Shown: piece by piece, positions 1-7,023 of the stretch
Numbering within the stretch: position 1 is the stretch's first letter
How the letters are laid out: each line of letters begins with the position of its first letter
Translations under genes and position numbers: made by a program
Assembly (NCBI GenBank): GCA_964569055.1
Contig: CAZMSZ010000182.1
Span: 1 to 14,187, forward strand
Reading direction: 5' to 3'
Length of the DNA: 14,187 nt
From: JAWLGW01 sp964569055
Lineage (GTDB): Bacteria; Planctomycetota; J058
Notes under the pieces: model-generated
The model's database searches: none
Seen by the model: only the letters and a program-made list of their open reading frames with translations
Told to the model about the DNA's origin: nothing

Positions 1-1197
1 GGCCGCCTCCATGTAGAGCTGGCCGCTCTGGGTGAGGTAGGCCTTGTCGTCGAAGTACTTCACCTCGAACAGCGTGGTCGTGCCCTCGCAGGCCGCCGGA
101 GTGAACACCGGCGCGTCGATCAGCACGAACTCGCGCTCGTAGAAGAACTGACGGATCGCCTGCACCACCTCGTCGCGCACGCGCATCACCGCGTGCTGCT
201 TGCTCGAGCGCAGCCACAGGTGGCGCTTGCTCAGGAGGAAGTCGATCCCGTGCTCCTGCAGCGCGATCGGGTACTCGTCGGCCGCCGGCGCGATCACCTC
301 CACCGCGCTGGCGTCGAGCTCGAACCCGCCCGGCGCCCGCTCGTCCGCCCGCACCGCGCCGCGCACGACCAGCGCGGACTCCTGGCGGGCCTCCTTGAGC
401 GCCGCGAGCGCGTCGACGCCCACGTCGTCGCGCTTGATCACGACCTGGACGATCCCGCTCCCGTCGCGGAGGTGCAGGAAGGCGATCTTCCCCTTGCCGC
501 GGAACTTGTAGAGCCAGCCGCGCAGCTCGACCTCCTGCCCCGCGTGCTCCGACAGGTGCCGGATCGTCGTCCTCGTCGCCACGTCTCCCCTCCCGTACAG
601 GCCATGGGCCCGGATGTAGTCCGCCACCTCGGGCGGCACGAGGTGCTCCCACGGCTCGCCCGCCGCGATCCGCCGCCGGACCTCGGTCGACGAGACGTCG
701 AGGGGCGCCATGGTCACCACCCGCTCGCGCACGGCGGCCGCCGCCTCGGCCCCCAGGCCGCGCGCGAGCACCTGCAGGTTCTCCTCGATGTCGTGCCCCG
801 GGCGGTTCACCGCCACGAAGGTCGCCTCGCGCAGGAGCGCGGGCGCCTCCTTCCAGGTCGGCAGCTCGTCCACCGTGTCCGCGCCGATCAGGAAGAACAG
901 CTCGTCGCCCGGGCGCGCGGCGCGCAGCGCGCGCAGCGTGTCGATCGTGTAGCTCGGCCCCTCGCGCTCGAGCTCGAGCCCCGAGACCTCGAACCGCGCC
1001 GAGGCGGCGGCGAGGCGCGTCATGGCCAGCCGGTCGGCCGGGGAGGCCATGTCCGGATCGCGCGGCTTGTGCGGGGGGCGGGCGGCCGGGATCAGCACGA
1101 CCGCGTCGAGGCCGAGGCGCTCCTTCACCGCGCGCGCCGCGGCCAGGTGGCCGAGGTGCGGGGGGTTGAACGAGCCGCCCAGCAGTCCCACGCGCAC
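1..1197 (-). CDS. nadD/asnS: NadD-AsnRS in-frame fusion: nicotinate-nucleotide adenylyltransferase + asparaginyl-tRNA synthetase (3' end outside window)
   Basis: One uninterrupted frame of 399 visible codons. Residues 1-205 are a complete NadD, which makes NaAD from NaMN and ATP for NAD synthesis: nucleotidyltransferase motif GGSFNPPHLGH near the N-terminus, then RPPHK, GADT and the late SSTEVRRRI motif, ending in the usual NadD C-terminus YIRAHGLYG. Without a stop, residues from about 206 form a class II AsnRS of the Thermus/archaeal type: OB-fold anticodon-binding domain (ELRGWLY, KGKIAFLHLRDG), then RHLWLRS and the motif 1 region (FVLIDAPVFTP), running off the window at base 1. Only about 194 of an expected 430-440 AsnRS residues are visible. 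The GTG start at 1197 is preceded by GGAGGG with 7 nt spacing, and an in-frame TGA lies upstream at 1239-1237. I read all codons and found no stop. The alternative is separate initiation of AsnRS at the internal GTG (582). The domain assignments are secure; the fusion state of the protein is inferred. Confidence 0.88.
   Translation of the reverse strand, partial: MRVGLLGGSFNPPHLGHLAAARAVKERLGLDAVVLIPAARPPHKPRDPDMASPADRLAMTRLAAASARFEVSGLELEREGPSYTIDTLRALRAARPGDELFFLIGADTVDELPTWKEAPALLREATFVAVNRPGHDIEENLQVLARGLGAEAAAAVRERVVTMAPLDVSSTEVRRRIAAGEPWEHLVPPEVADYIRAHGLYGRGDVATRTTIRHLSEHAGQEVELRGWLYKFRGKGKIAFLHLRDGSGIVQVVIKRDDVGVDALAALKEARQESALVVRGAVRADERAPGGFELDASAVEVIAPAADEYPIALQEHGIDFLLSKRHLWLRSSKQHAVMRVRDEVVQAIRQFFYEREFVLIDAPVFTPAACEGTTTLFEVKYFDDKAYLTQSGQLYMEAA
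580..594 (-). promoter_or_regulatory. Internal Shine-Dalgarno-like sequence and GTG at the NadD-AsnRS junction
   Basis: On the minus strand GGGAGG (594-589) is followed by 6 nt and an in-frame GTG at 582-580, exactly where an AsnRS N-terminus would be expected. The same bases encode the linker Gly-Arg-Gly-Asp of the fused frame. This could let ribosomes make free AsnRS in addition to the fused product. The spacing is ideal for initiation; use of the site is inferred. Confidence 0.5.
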
Positions 1198-1331
1198 CGC
1201 GTCGCCCTCCGCCCGCTCGCCGCGCGCATGACCCGCTCACGGGGCGGCGAGGGAGAGAGACTCTAAAGCACCCGCCGGGCCGGGCAAGGCATCGCCGCGA
1301 GACGCCCCGGCACGAAGGCAGGCGGGTCTGC

Positions 1332-1337
1332 TAGGCT
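1332..1337 (+). promoter_or_regulatory. Candidate -10 element of the TPR kinase gene (leaderless geometry)
   Basis: TAGGCT fits the TANNNT pattern of a bacterial -10 box and ends 8 nt before the GTG at 1346, placing transcription initiation at about the first base of the start codon. No convincing -35 hexamer or Shine-Dalgarno sequence is visible. The same spacing occurs before udk and before the sigma-54 activator gene. Confidence 0.45.
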
Positions 1338-1345
1338 TGGGCTGC

Positions 1346-4183
1346 GTGGCCGACGTCGACTCCCTGTTCGTCAACTTGGCGGTCAAGCGCGGCGTGGTGA
1401 GCGAGGCGATCGCGCGGGCCTGCCTCGACGCGCGCGCCCGCAACCAGGCGATCAACCTGCCGCAGCTCGTGGCCGAGCGCGGGCGGATCGCGCCCGACAT
1501 GGCGCGCAGCCTCTACCAGGAGGCGCAGCGCCTCGCCCAGCGGCCGGGCTACGGCGAGGACATCGGGGCCTACATCTCCGACGCGCATCCGGTCGGGGCC
1601 GGACTGGCGGGCGCCGCGCACGGGAACACCCCCACCCCGACCTCGGGGTTCGGGGCGCCGGCGCCCTCGCCCTGGGGGCCGCCCTCGAGCGGGAGCGTGC
1701 CGCGGCCGGGGGCCGACGTCGGCCAGGCGCTCACGCCCAGCGCGCTCCAGCCCGGCATGACCTTCAACCGCTATCGGCTCGAGGCGGAGCTCGGGCGCGG
1801 CGGGATGGGCGTGGTGTGGCGCGCGCGGCAGGTCGACCTCGACCGCGACGTGGCGATCAAGATGCTCCTGCAGGGGCAGCTCGCGCACGACAAGCTGCGC
1901 GGCCGGTTCCTGCAGGAGGCGCGCGCCGTCGCGCGGCTGGTCCACCCCAACGTGGTCACCGTGCACGACGTGGGCGAGGAGCAGGGGATCCTGTTCTTCA
2001 CCATGGACCTGGTCGACGGGCCCTCGCTCTCGCAGCTGCTCAAGACCGAGCGGATCACGCTCGAGCGCGCGCTCGAGCTGGCGCACGGGATCGCGGAGGG
2101 GCTCGAGGTCGCCCACCGCCAGGGGATCGTGCACCGCGACCTCAAGCCCGCCAACATCCTGATCGACCCGCGCGGCACCCCGCGGATCACCGACTTCGGG
2201 ATCGCCAAGGACACCACCGCCCAGTCCACGACCATGGTGGGCGAGGTCCTCGGCACGCCCGCCTACATGGCGCCCGAGCAGGCGGAGGGGGGCGGGCGCG
2301 ACGTGGACGGGCGGGCGGACGTCTACTCGCTCGGCTCGATCCTGTACCGCATGTTGACGGGCACGCCCCCGTTCACCGGCGACACGCCCTACGACATCAT
2401 CACCAAGGTCATCAGCGAGGACCCCGTCCCGCCGCGCAAGAAGGACCGCACGATCCCGCGCGAGCTGGACGAGCTGGTGCTGCGCTGCCTGGCCAAGAAG
2501 CGGGAGGACCGGCCCGCCTCGGCCGCCGAGCTGGCGCGCGAGCTGCAGGCGATCCGCGACGCGCTCGGCGGCGGGGCGCCCGGCGCGCTGTTCGCCGCGG
2601 GCGGGGCGGGGCGTGTGGTCGCCGCCGCGCTCGTGGTGCTGGTCCTGCTCGGCGGAGGGGTGGGGTTCGAGCTGTGGCGGCGGCTGGAGGAGGCCGAGGT
2701 CGCGGCCGAGGCCCTCGAGCGGGAGCGGGTCGAGCAGCTGGAGCGCGAGCGGCTGGCCGAGCTGAAGCGCAGGCGCGACGAGGCCCAGCGGAAGATCCGC
2801 GAGGCGGAGAAGCTCGCGCCCTCGCTGCCCGAGGACGCCCTGGCGCTCGCGAGCGAGGCGGCGCAGCTGCTGCCCGACGACCTGCAGGCGCAGGTGGTGC
2901 ACGCGCGCCTGCTGCTGGAGGTGCGGCGGGACCCGCGCGCGGCGCTCGCCGCCCTGGACCGCGCGCGCCCAGCCGGCGGCGCGGACGCCCAGGAGACGGC
3001 CCGCGAGGCGCTGCACCTGCGCGGGCGGGCGTTCGTGATGCTGCTGACGAGCGGAGGCGCGCGCGAGCAGGACGTCGAGGCCGTCGCGCGCCAGCTCGAG
3101 GCCCACGGCCGCGAGGGGCGCGCCGAGGCGGCCGAGCTGCTCGCGTCGACCGCGCGCGCGCGCGGCGACACCGCGCGCGCGATCGAGCAGCTCGAGAACG
3201 CCGTCCGCGAGGCGCCCGACACGGCGCGCCTGCGGCTCGGCCTGGCGTCGCTGCTGCTGGAGGCGCGTCGGTTCGCGGCCGCCGAGGAGCAGGCCGGCAA
3301 CGCGATCGGCCTCGACCCCGAGTCGGCGCGCGCGCGCGCCCTGCGCGCCAAGGCGCGCCTCGAGCTCGGCCGGTTCGAGGCCGCGGAGGAGGACGCCCGG
3401 GCCGCGCTGGCGATCGAGCGCCAGGAGCCGCTCGGACTGGAGGTCGTGTCCGAGCTCGAGCGACGCCGCCCCGAGGAGCCCGAGCACGGCTCGGAGCAGG
3501 GGACCCACGCGGAGACGCACGCCGCGCTGAAGGCGGGCCTGGCGGCGGTGCAGCGCCGCGACGGCGCCCAGGCGCTCGCGCAGCTCAAGCGCGCGCTGCG
3601 CGAGCCGCAGCCCAGCTGCAAGGCCGCGCTGTGGCAGCGCGCCAGCCTGTCGCTCGCGCTGCGCCAGGCCAAGATCGCCGTGCACGACCTCGAGGCGCTG
3701 CAGCAGCTCGGGGAGCGCACGCCGCAGGTCCTGAGCGCGCTCGCCCGCGCGCACGTCCAGCTCGGTCAGCACCAGCAGGCGCTCGCGGCGCTCGACGCCG
3801 CGCTCGAGGCCAACCCGGAGGAGGCGGCCCTGTACCACCTGCGGGCCGAGGTCTACAACGCGCTCGGCGACAAGGAGCGGGCGATCGAGCAGTACGGGCA
3901 GGCCCTGGCCCGCGACGCGGACCACGCCGATACGCGTCACCAGCGCGCGCACCTGCTCCTCGAGCTCGGGCGCGCGGAGGAGGCGTTGGCGGACGTGAAG
4001 TCGATCCTGGCCGCGAACCCCTCGAGCGGGCACTTCCAGCTCATGCAAGGCGAGTGCTTCGCGGCGCTCGGCCGCCACGACGAGGCGCGCGCCGCCCTGC
4101 AGGTCGCGCTGGAGAAGGGCAGCCCCAAGGACCAGGAGCACGCGCGCGCGAAGCTCGACGAGCTGGCGGGACAGAAGCAGTGA
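1346..4183 (+). CDS. Transmembrane Ser/Thr protein kinase with C-terminal TPR repeats
   Basis: 945 residues. Residues 1-65 form a small helical domain (FVNLAVKRGVVSEAIARAC), followed by a Pro/Gly-rich linker. A Hanks-type kinase domain spans about 143-405: glycine loop GRGGMG 150-155, ATP-binding Lys172, HRDLKPAN with Asp265, DFG 283-285, APE 309-311. All catalytic residues are present, so it should be active. One membrane helix (about 424-443, VVAAALVVLVLLGGG) is followed by a charged coiled coil (about 445-480) and roughly 450 residues of TPR-like helical pairs, best near the C-terminus (ALARAHVQLGQHQQALAALD). Predicted topology is kinase inside, TPRs outside. I chose GTG 1346 over an in-frame TTG at 1337 because the protein then starts MADVDSLFV and lies 8 nt after a -10-like hexamer. 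Its stop overlaps the next gene's start (GTGA), so the two are probably cotranslated and functionally linked. The stimulus is unknown. Confidence 0.9.
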   Translation: MADVDSLFVNLAVKRGVVSEAIARACLDARARNQAINLPQLVAERGRIAPDMARSLYQEAQRLAQRPGYGEDIGAYISDAHPVGAGLAGAAHGNTPTPTSGFGAPAPSPWGPPSSGSVPRPGADVGQALTPSALQPGMTFNRYRLEAELGRGGMGVVWRARQVDLDRDVAIKMLLQGQLAHDKLRGRFLQEARAVARLVHPNVVTVHDVGEEQGILFFTMDLVDGPSLSQLLKTERITLERALELAHGIAEGLEVAHRQGIVHRDLKPANILIDPRGTPRITDFGIAKDTTAQSTTMVGEVLGTPAYMAPEQAEGGGRDVDGRADVYSLGSILYRMLTGTPPFTGDTPYDIITKVISEDPVPPRKKDRTIPRELDELVLRCLAKKREDRPASAAELARELQAIRDALGGGAPGALFAAGGAGRVVAAALVVLVLLGGGVGFELWRRLEEAEVAAEALERERVEQLERERLAELKRRRDEAQRKIREAEKLAPSLPEDALALASEAAQLLPDDLQAQVVHARLLLEVRRDPRAALAALDRARPAGGADAQETAREALHLRGRAFVMLLTSGGAREQDVEAVARQLEAHGREGRAEAAELLASTARARGDTARAIEQLENAVREAPDTARLRLGLASLLLEARRFAAAEEQAGNAIGLDPESARARALRAKARLELGRFEAAEEDARAALAIERQEPLGLEVVSELERRRPEEPEHGSEQGTHAETHAALKAGLAAVQRRDGAQALAQLKRALREPQPSCKAALWQRASLSLALRQAKIAVHDLEALQQLGERTPQVLSALARAHVQLGQHQQALAALDAALEANPEEAALYHLRAEVYNALGDKERAIEQYGQALARDADHADTRHQRAHLLLELGRAEEALADVKSILAANPSSGHFQLMQGECFAALGRHDEARAALQVALEKGSPKDQEHARAKLDELAGQKQ

Positions 4184-5949
4184 GCGAGGCGGAGCGGGAG
4201 GAGTCGCTCGCCGCGGGCGCAGCCGGTCCGCCGGCGCCCGAGGCCGGCGGCGCGCCGGGGCCGGCGCCCGAGGGAGCCGGCGAGCCGCCGGGGCCGGCCC
4301 CAGAGGGCGGCGGAGCGCCGCCGGGTCCTGCACCCGAGGACGTCGGCGGTCCGCCGGGTCCCGCCCCCGAGGGCGGCGGCGAGGCGCCGGGGCCGGCCCC
4401 CGAGGGCGGCGAAGCGCCGCCGGGTCCTGCGCCCGAGAAGGTCGGCGGCGCGCCGGGTCCCGCGCCCGAGGGCGGTGAGCCCGAGCCCGACCTCGCGCCC
4501 GCGCCGGAGACGGGCGGCGCTCCGCAGGGCGAGGAGTCGCCGCCCTCGGAGCCCGACGCAGGCGAGCGGCTCGAGCGCGCGGCCCCGCGCCGGGCACGCA
4601 AGGCGGCGCCCGTCACGGGCGAGATGCTCCGGGCGGCGGCGCGTCGACCCAAGGACATCAAGGAGATCCTGCGCGAGGAGGCGGTGCGGAGCTATCGCAA
4701 CCCCGTCCCCGCGGAGGCCGCCCCACGCCCGGGGTCCGCGGCGGCCCCTCGCGCCGCCGCGGCGGCGCCGCCGCGCGGCGACAGCCCGGACCGTGTCCCC
4801 GCGGTCGCGCCCCCGGCGCGCGGCGACGAACAGCGGGCGTCGCCGTCGGGGGGCGCTCCGCTCCCGCGAGCTGCTGTCGGCGGCTCCGCGCCGCATGGCG
4901 ACGAAGCGCGCGCTCCGCTCCCGCGAGCTGCGGTCGGCGGCGCCGCAGCGCGCGGCGACGAAGAGCGCGCGTCGACCTCGGGAGGCGCGCCGTCCGCGCA
5001 GGCGCCTGGCGGTTCTGCCGCCGCGGCGCGACCGAGCCCGGCTGCGACTGCGCCCGCCGCCCGCGTCGACCCGGCCCCGACCCCGCCCGGCCCGCAGGCT
5101 GCGTCCGGGCGCGCCGACGATCGGCCTGCGCCGGTCCCCGACGACGCCGCGTCGCGGAGGGGAGGGCAGGGCCCGCTCGTGTCTGCGGTCCTGGCCGTGG
5201 GCGTCGGTCTGGGAGCGCTCCACGCCTGGCAGGCCGATCGCCTCGGGGAGCGGCTCGCCGCGCTCGCCCCAGCGGCCGAGGCGCGCCCCGCCGAGCCGCC
5301 CCCCGCGCCCGCGTCGCCCGAGCCGACCTCCAGCGCGCCGAGCCTGGCCGAGCTGGGCGAAGGGCGCGTGGTGAGCGCCACGCCCGAGGGTGACCTGGTC
5401 GTCCTGCGCCGGGACCCGCTCTCGGGCGAGCTCGAGGTGGAGCGGGTCTATCGGCTCGAGCACGACCTCGACCGGCACGTGGGCGACCCCAAGCGCCGGC
5501 TGCACGGCTACTACCTGCTCGACGTCGAGCAGCAGGCGCTCGCCCGCCGCGAGGCCGCGCTCGCCGCCTACGAGGAGACGCTCGAGAGCGCGCGCCGCTC
5601 CCCCGGCACGGACGTGGCCGCGGCCGAGCGGGCGGCCGCGGCGCTCGGCCGCGCCGGCGGAGCCGACCTCCTGGTGGCCCGCCTCGAGCCCGAGGGCTCC
5701 GCGCTCGAGCGCCGCACGGCCGCGATCGGCCTGGCCAAGCTCGGCTACCTGGTGGCGGTCCCCGTGCTGGCCGAGCTGCTGGCGGAGCACGCCACCAGCC
5801 CGCCCTTCGTGGAGGAGCTCTGCCGGCTGCTCGAGCGCCTGACCGGGCTCGACCTCGACCCGACCCGTCCCCTCGCCGAGGCGGAGCGCGTGCGGGCCTG
5901 GGCGGCGGACCACCCGCCCGCCGACCGCTTCGCCCGCGTGGCCGACTGA
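4180..5949 (+). CDS. Bitopic membrane protein: repeat-rich disordered N-terminal half, one TM, HEAT-like C-terminal domain
   Basis: 589 residues, no named family recognised. The GTG start overlaps the kinase stop by 4 nt (GTGA), with GGCGGGA upstream. Residues 26-102 are seven 11-residue units beginning PGPAPE. Residues 140-176 look helical and charged (RRPKDIKEILREEAVRSY). Residues 215-284 hold a second degenerate repeat built on GDE..RA, SGGAP and LPRAAVGG. A single membrane helix at about 331-350 (PLVSAVLAVGVGLGALHAW) follows an Arg-Arg pair, so the N-terminal half is predicted cytoplasmic. Beyond a Pro-rich stalk, residues 395-589 include a charged helical stretch and HEAT-like helices (ALERRTAAIGLAKLG, VAVPVLAELLAEH) followed by LTGLDLD. 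There is no signal peptide. Coupling to the kinase suggests a substrate, scaffold or co-receptor; this is inferred from position only. Confidence 0.8.
   Translation: MSEAEREESLAAGAAGPPAPEAGGAPGPAPEGAGEPPGPAPEGGGAPPGPAPEDVGGPPGPAPEGGGEAPGPAPEGGEAPPGPAPEKVGGAPGPAPEGGEPEPDLAPAPETGGAPQGEESPPSEPDAGERLERAAPRRARKAAPVTGEMLRAAARRPKDIKEILREEAVRSYRNPVPAEAAPRPGSAAAPRAAAAAPPRGDSPDRVPAVAPPARGDEQRASPSGGAPLPRAAVGGSAPHGDEARAPLPRAAVGGAAARGDEERASTSGGAPSAQAPGGSAAAARPSPAATAPAARVDPAPTPPGPQAASGRADDRPAPVPDDAASRRGGQGPLVSAVLAVGVGLGALHAWQADRLGERLAALAPAAEARPAEPPPAPASPEPTSSAPSLAELGEGRVVSATPEGDLVVLRRDPLSGELEVERVYRLEHDLDRHVGDPKRRLHGYYLLDVEQQALARREAALAAYEETLESARRSPGTDVAAAERAAAALGRAGGADLLVARLEPEGSALERRTAAIGLAKLGYLVAVPVLAELLAEHATSPPFVEELCRLLERLTGLDLDPTRPLAEAERVRAWAADHPPADRFARVAD
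4255..4485 (+). repeat. Seven tandem 33-bp units (11-residue PGPAPE repeats)
   Basis: Seven consecutive units of exactly 33 bp encode PGPAPE followed by five variable residues (GAGEP, GGGAP, DVGGP, GGGEA, GGEAP, KVGGA, GGEPE). The unit length never varies, while residues 7-11 drift. This is a coding minisatellite in which copy-number change would keep the frame. A degenerate eighth unit (PDLAPAPETGG) may follow. Confidence 0.9.
4822..5031 (+). repeat. Second coding repeat, 75-bp and 57-bp units
   Basis: Three imperfect units in the same protein each begin with GDE. The first reads GDE-QRASPSGGAP-LPRAAVGGSA, the second GDE-ARAP-LPRAAVGGAA, the third GDE-ERASTSGGAP-SAQAPGG. Spacing between GDE codons is 25 then 19 residues, so the second unit looks like the first with 6 residues deleted. 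Frame is kept throughout. Confidence 0.75.
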
Positions 5950-5975
5950 CGCTCGCGCGCCGCCGCCCCGCCGAG

Positions 5976-5981
5976 TACGCT
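5976..5981 (+). promoter_or_regulatory. Candidate -10 element of udk (leaderless geometry)
   Basis: TACGCT fits TANNNT and ends 8 nt before the udk ATG at 5990, the same distance as TAGGCT before the TPR kinase gene. No Shine-Dalgarno sequence lies between (the 8 nt are CGCGACCC). No recognisable -35 is present. Confidence 0.45.
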
Positions 5982-5989
5982 CGCGACCC

Positions 5990-6604
5990 ATGGCAGGCTC
6001 CCTCCTGGTCGGGATCGCAGGCGGATCGGGCTCGGGCAAGACCACGATCGCGCGCAAGCTCGGGGCGACCTTCGGCCCGCACGAGCTGACGGTGATCCCG
6101 CTCGACGCCTACTACCGCGATCGCCGCGACCTATCCCCCGCCGAGCGCGCGCAGCTCAACTACGACCACCCCGAGGCGTTCGACCAGCCGCTCTTGCTCG
6201 AGCACCTCACCGCTCTCAAGGCGGGCGAGCCGGTCGAGCAGCCGCTCTACGACTTCGCCACGCACCTCCGCAAGGACGAGACCCGCCGCCTCGAGCCCAC
6301 CCCCGTGGTCCTGCTCGAGGGGATCCTGGTGCTCGCGCTCGAGCAGGTGCGCCCGCTGCTCGACCTGCGCCTGTACGTGCACGCCGACCCCGACGTCCGC
6401 TTCCTGCGCCGCCTGCGCCGCGACGTGGCCGAGCGCGGCCGCACGATCGACTCGGTCATGGAGCAGTACCTCCAGACCGTCCGCCCCATGCACGGCGACC
6501 ACATCGAGCCCACCCGCTGCCACGCCGACCTGATCGTCCCGGGCGAGGGCTGCTCGGACGGCGCGGTGCAGGTGCTGGAGGCCTGGGTCCGCGCCGCGCT
6601 CTGA
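5990..6604 (+). CDS. udk: Uridine kinase
   Basis: 204 residues, close to the 213 of E. coli Udk. It phosphorylates uridine and cytidine to UMP and CMP in cytoplasmic pyrimidine salvage. Walker A GGSGSGKTT at 11-19; LDAYYRD at 38-44 carries the Asp that corresponds to the catalytic base region of Udk; NYDHPEAFD at 57-65; LEGILVL at 109-115; RDVAERGRTIDSVMEQY matches the lid/ATP-contact segment; TVRPMHGDHIEPT and ADLIVP near the C-terminus are also typical. The ATG at 5990 gives the normal Udk N-terminus. It lies 40 nt after the HEAT-like membrane protein gene but has its own -10-like box, so it is probably transcribed separately as well as by read-through. No missing motif. Phosphoribulokinase is excluded by the Udk-specific motifs. 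Confidence 0.95.
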   Translation: MAGSLLVGIAGGSGSGKTTIARKLGATFGPHELTVIPLDAYYRDRRDLSPAERAQLNYDHPEAFDQPLLLEHLTALKAGEPVEQPLYDFATHLRKDETRRLEPTPVVLLEGILVLALEQVRPLLDLRLYVHADPDVRFLRRLRRDVAERGRTIDSVMEQYLQTVRPMHGDHIEPTRCHADLIVPGEGCSDGAVQVLEAWVRAAL

Positions 6605-6684
6605 CAAGCGAGCGCGGACGGACGCACGGCACGAGAACCGGCCGCCGCGAGTGCGCATCCCATCTGAAAAGACCTTAGGAACCG

Positions 6685-6978
6685 ATGGGAGCACTACGCC
6701 TTGAAATCACTGGCGACCGCGTGACGGTGAAGCTATCGGGCTACCTCACGAGCAGCGACTTCGAGGTGGCCATGACGGCTATAGCACGAGTCCCTCGGGG
6801 GAGTCAGCTCGCCATCGATCTTCTGGACACGTCGTACATCGACGCATTCGAGGGCGTCGTGCTCAGCGCTCTCATGGATCGCGCGGAGTCCTGCGCATTC
6901 AGGTGTGCCGGTCATGTCCGCGAAGCAGCGCAGCTAACCTGGGGCAGCAACCCCAAGGTCTTCTTCGAGGAGGGCTGA
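6685..6978 (+). CDS. Small STAS-like (anti-sigma factor antagonist-like) domain protein
   Basis: 97 residues. The pattern is that of a single STAS domain: an N-terminal strand (VTVKLSGYLT), then LAIDLLDTSYIDAFEGVVL, which parallels the strand-turn-helix around the phospho-serine of SpoIIAA (DLS.V.F.DSSGLGVL). Here the serine position is Ala (IDAFEG), so classical phospho-switching is unlikely. The C-terminus (AGHVREAAQLTW) matches the last helices of the fold; it is a little short for the family. Two hand-counted 60-base lines within the gene are about 60% G+C against roughly 75-80% around it, and codons such as ATA and CTA appear, suggesting acquisition or relaxed codon bias. AGGA lies 4 nt before the ATG. 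No anti-sigma kinase is adjacent. The fold call is by pattern only; it could be an unrelated small protein. Confidence 0.6.
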   Translation: MGALRLEITGDRVTVKLSGYLTSSDFEVAMTAIARVPRGSQLAIDLLDTSYIDAFEGVVLSALMDRAESCAFRCAGHVREAAQLTWGSNPKVFFEEG

Positions 6979-6992
6979 CCTCAGAGAGCCGT

Positions 6993-7019
6993 GGGCCTCC
7001 GGCAAGCGTGCTCGGGCCC
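6993..7019. terminator. Possible hairpin between convergent genes
   Basis: GGGC (6993-6996) and CCG (6999-7001) can pair with CGG (7013-7015) and GCCC (7016-7019), with a 2-nt bulge and an 11-nt loop. It lies between the convergent ends of the STAS-like gene and the hydrolase gene. There is no T-tract on either strand, so intrinsic termination is uncertain. Confidence 0.25.
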
Positions 7020-7023
7020 CGCT

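Noticed and set aside
1337..1345. TTG at 1337 as the start of the TPR kinase gene
   Set aside because: It overlaps the -10-like TAGGCT and adds only three residues; GTG 1346 gives a more natural N-terminus.
1331..4597. Minus-strand open frame of over 1000 codons opposite the kinase gene
   Set aside because: Low-complexity Arg/Ala/Leu-rich translation with no motif; an artefact of extreme GC content opposite a gene with clear kinase and TPR motifs.
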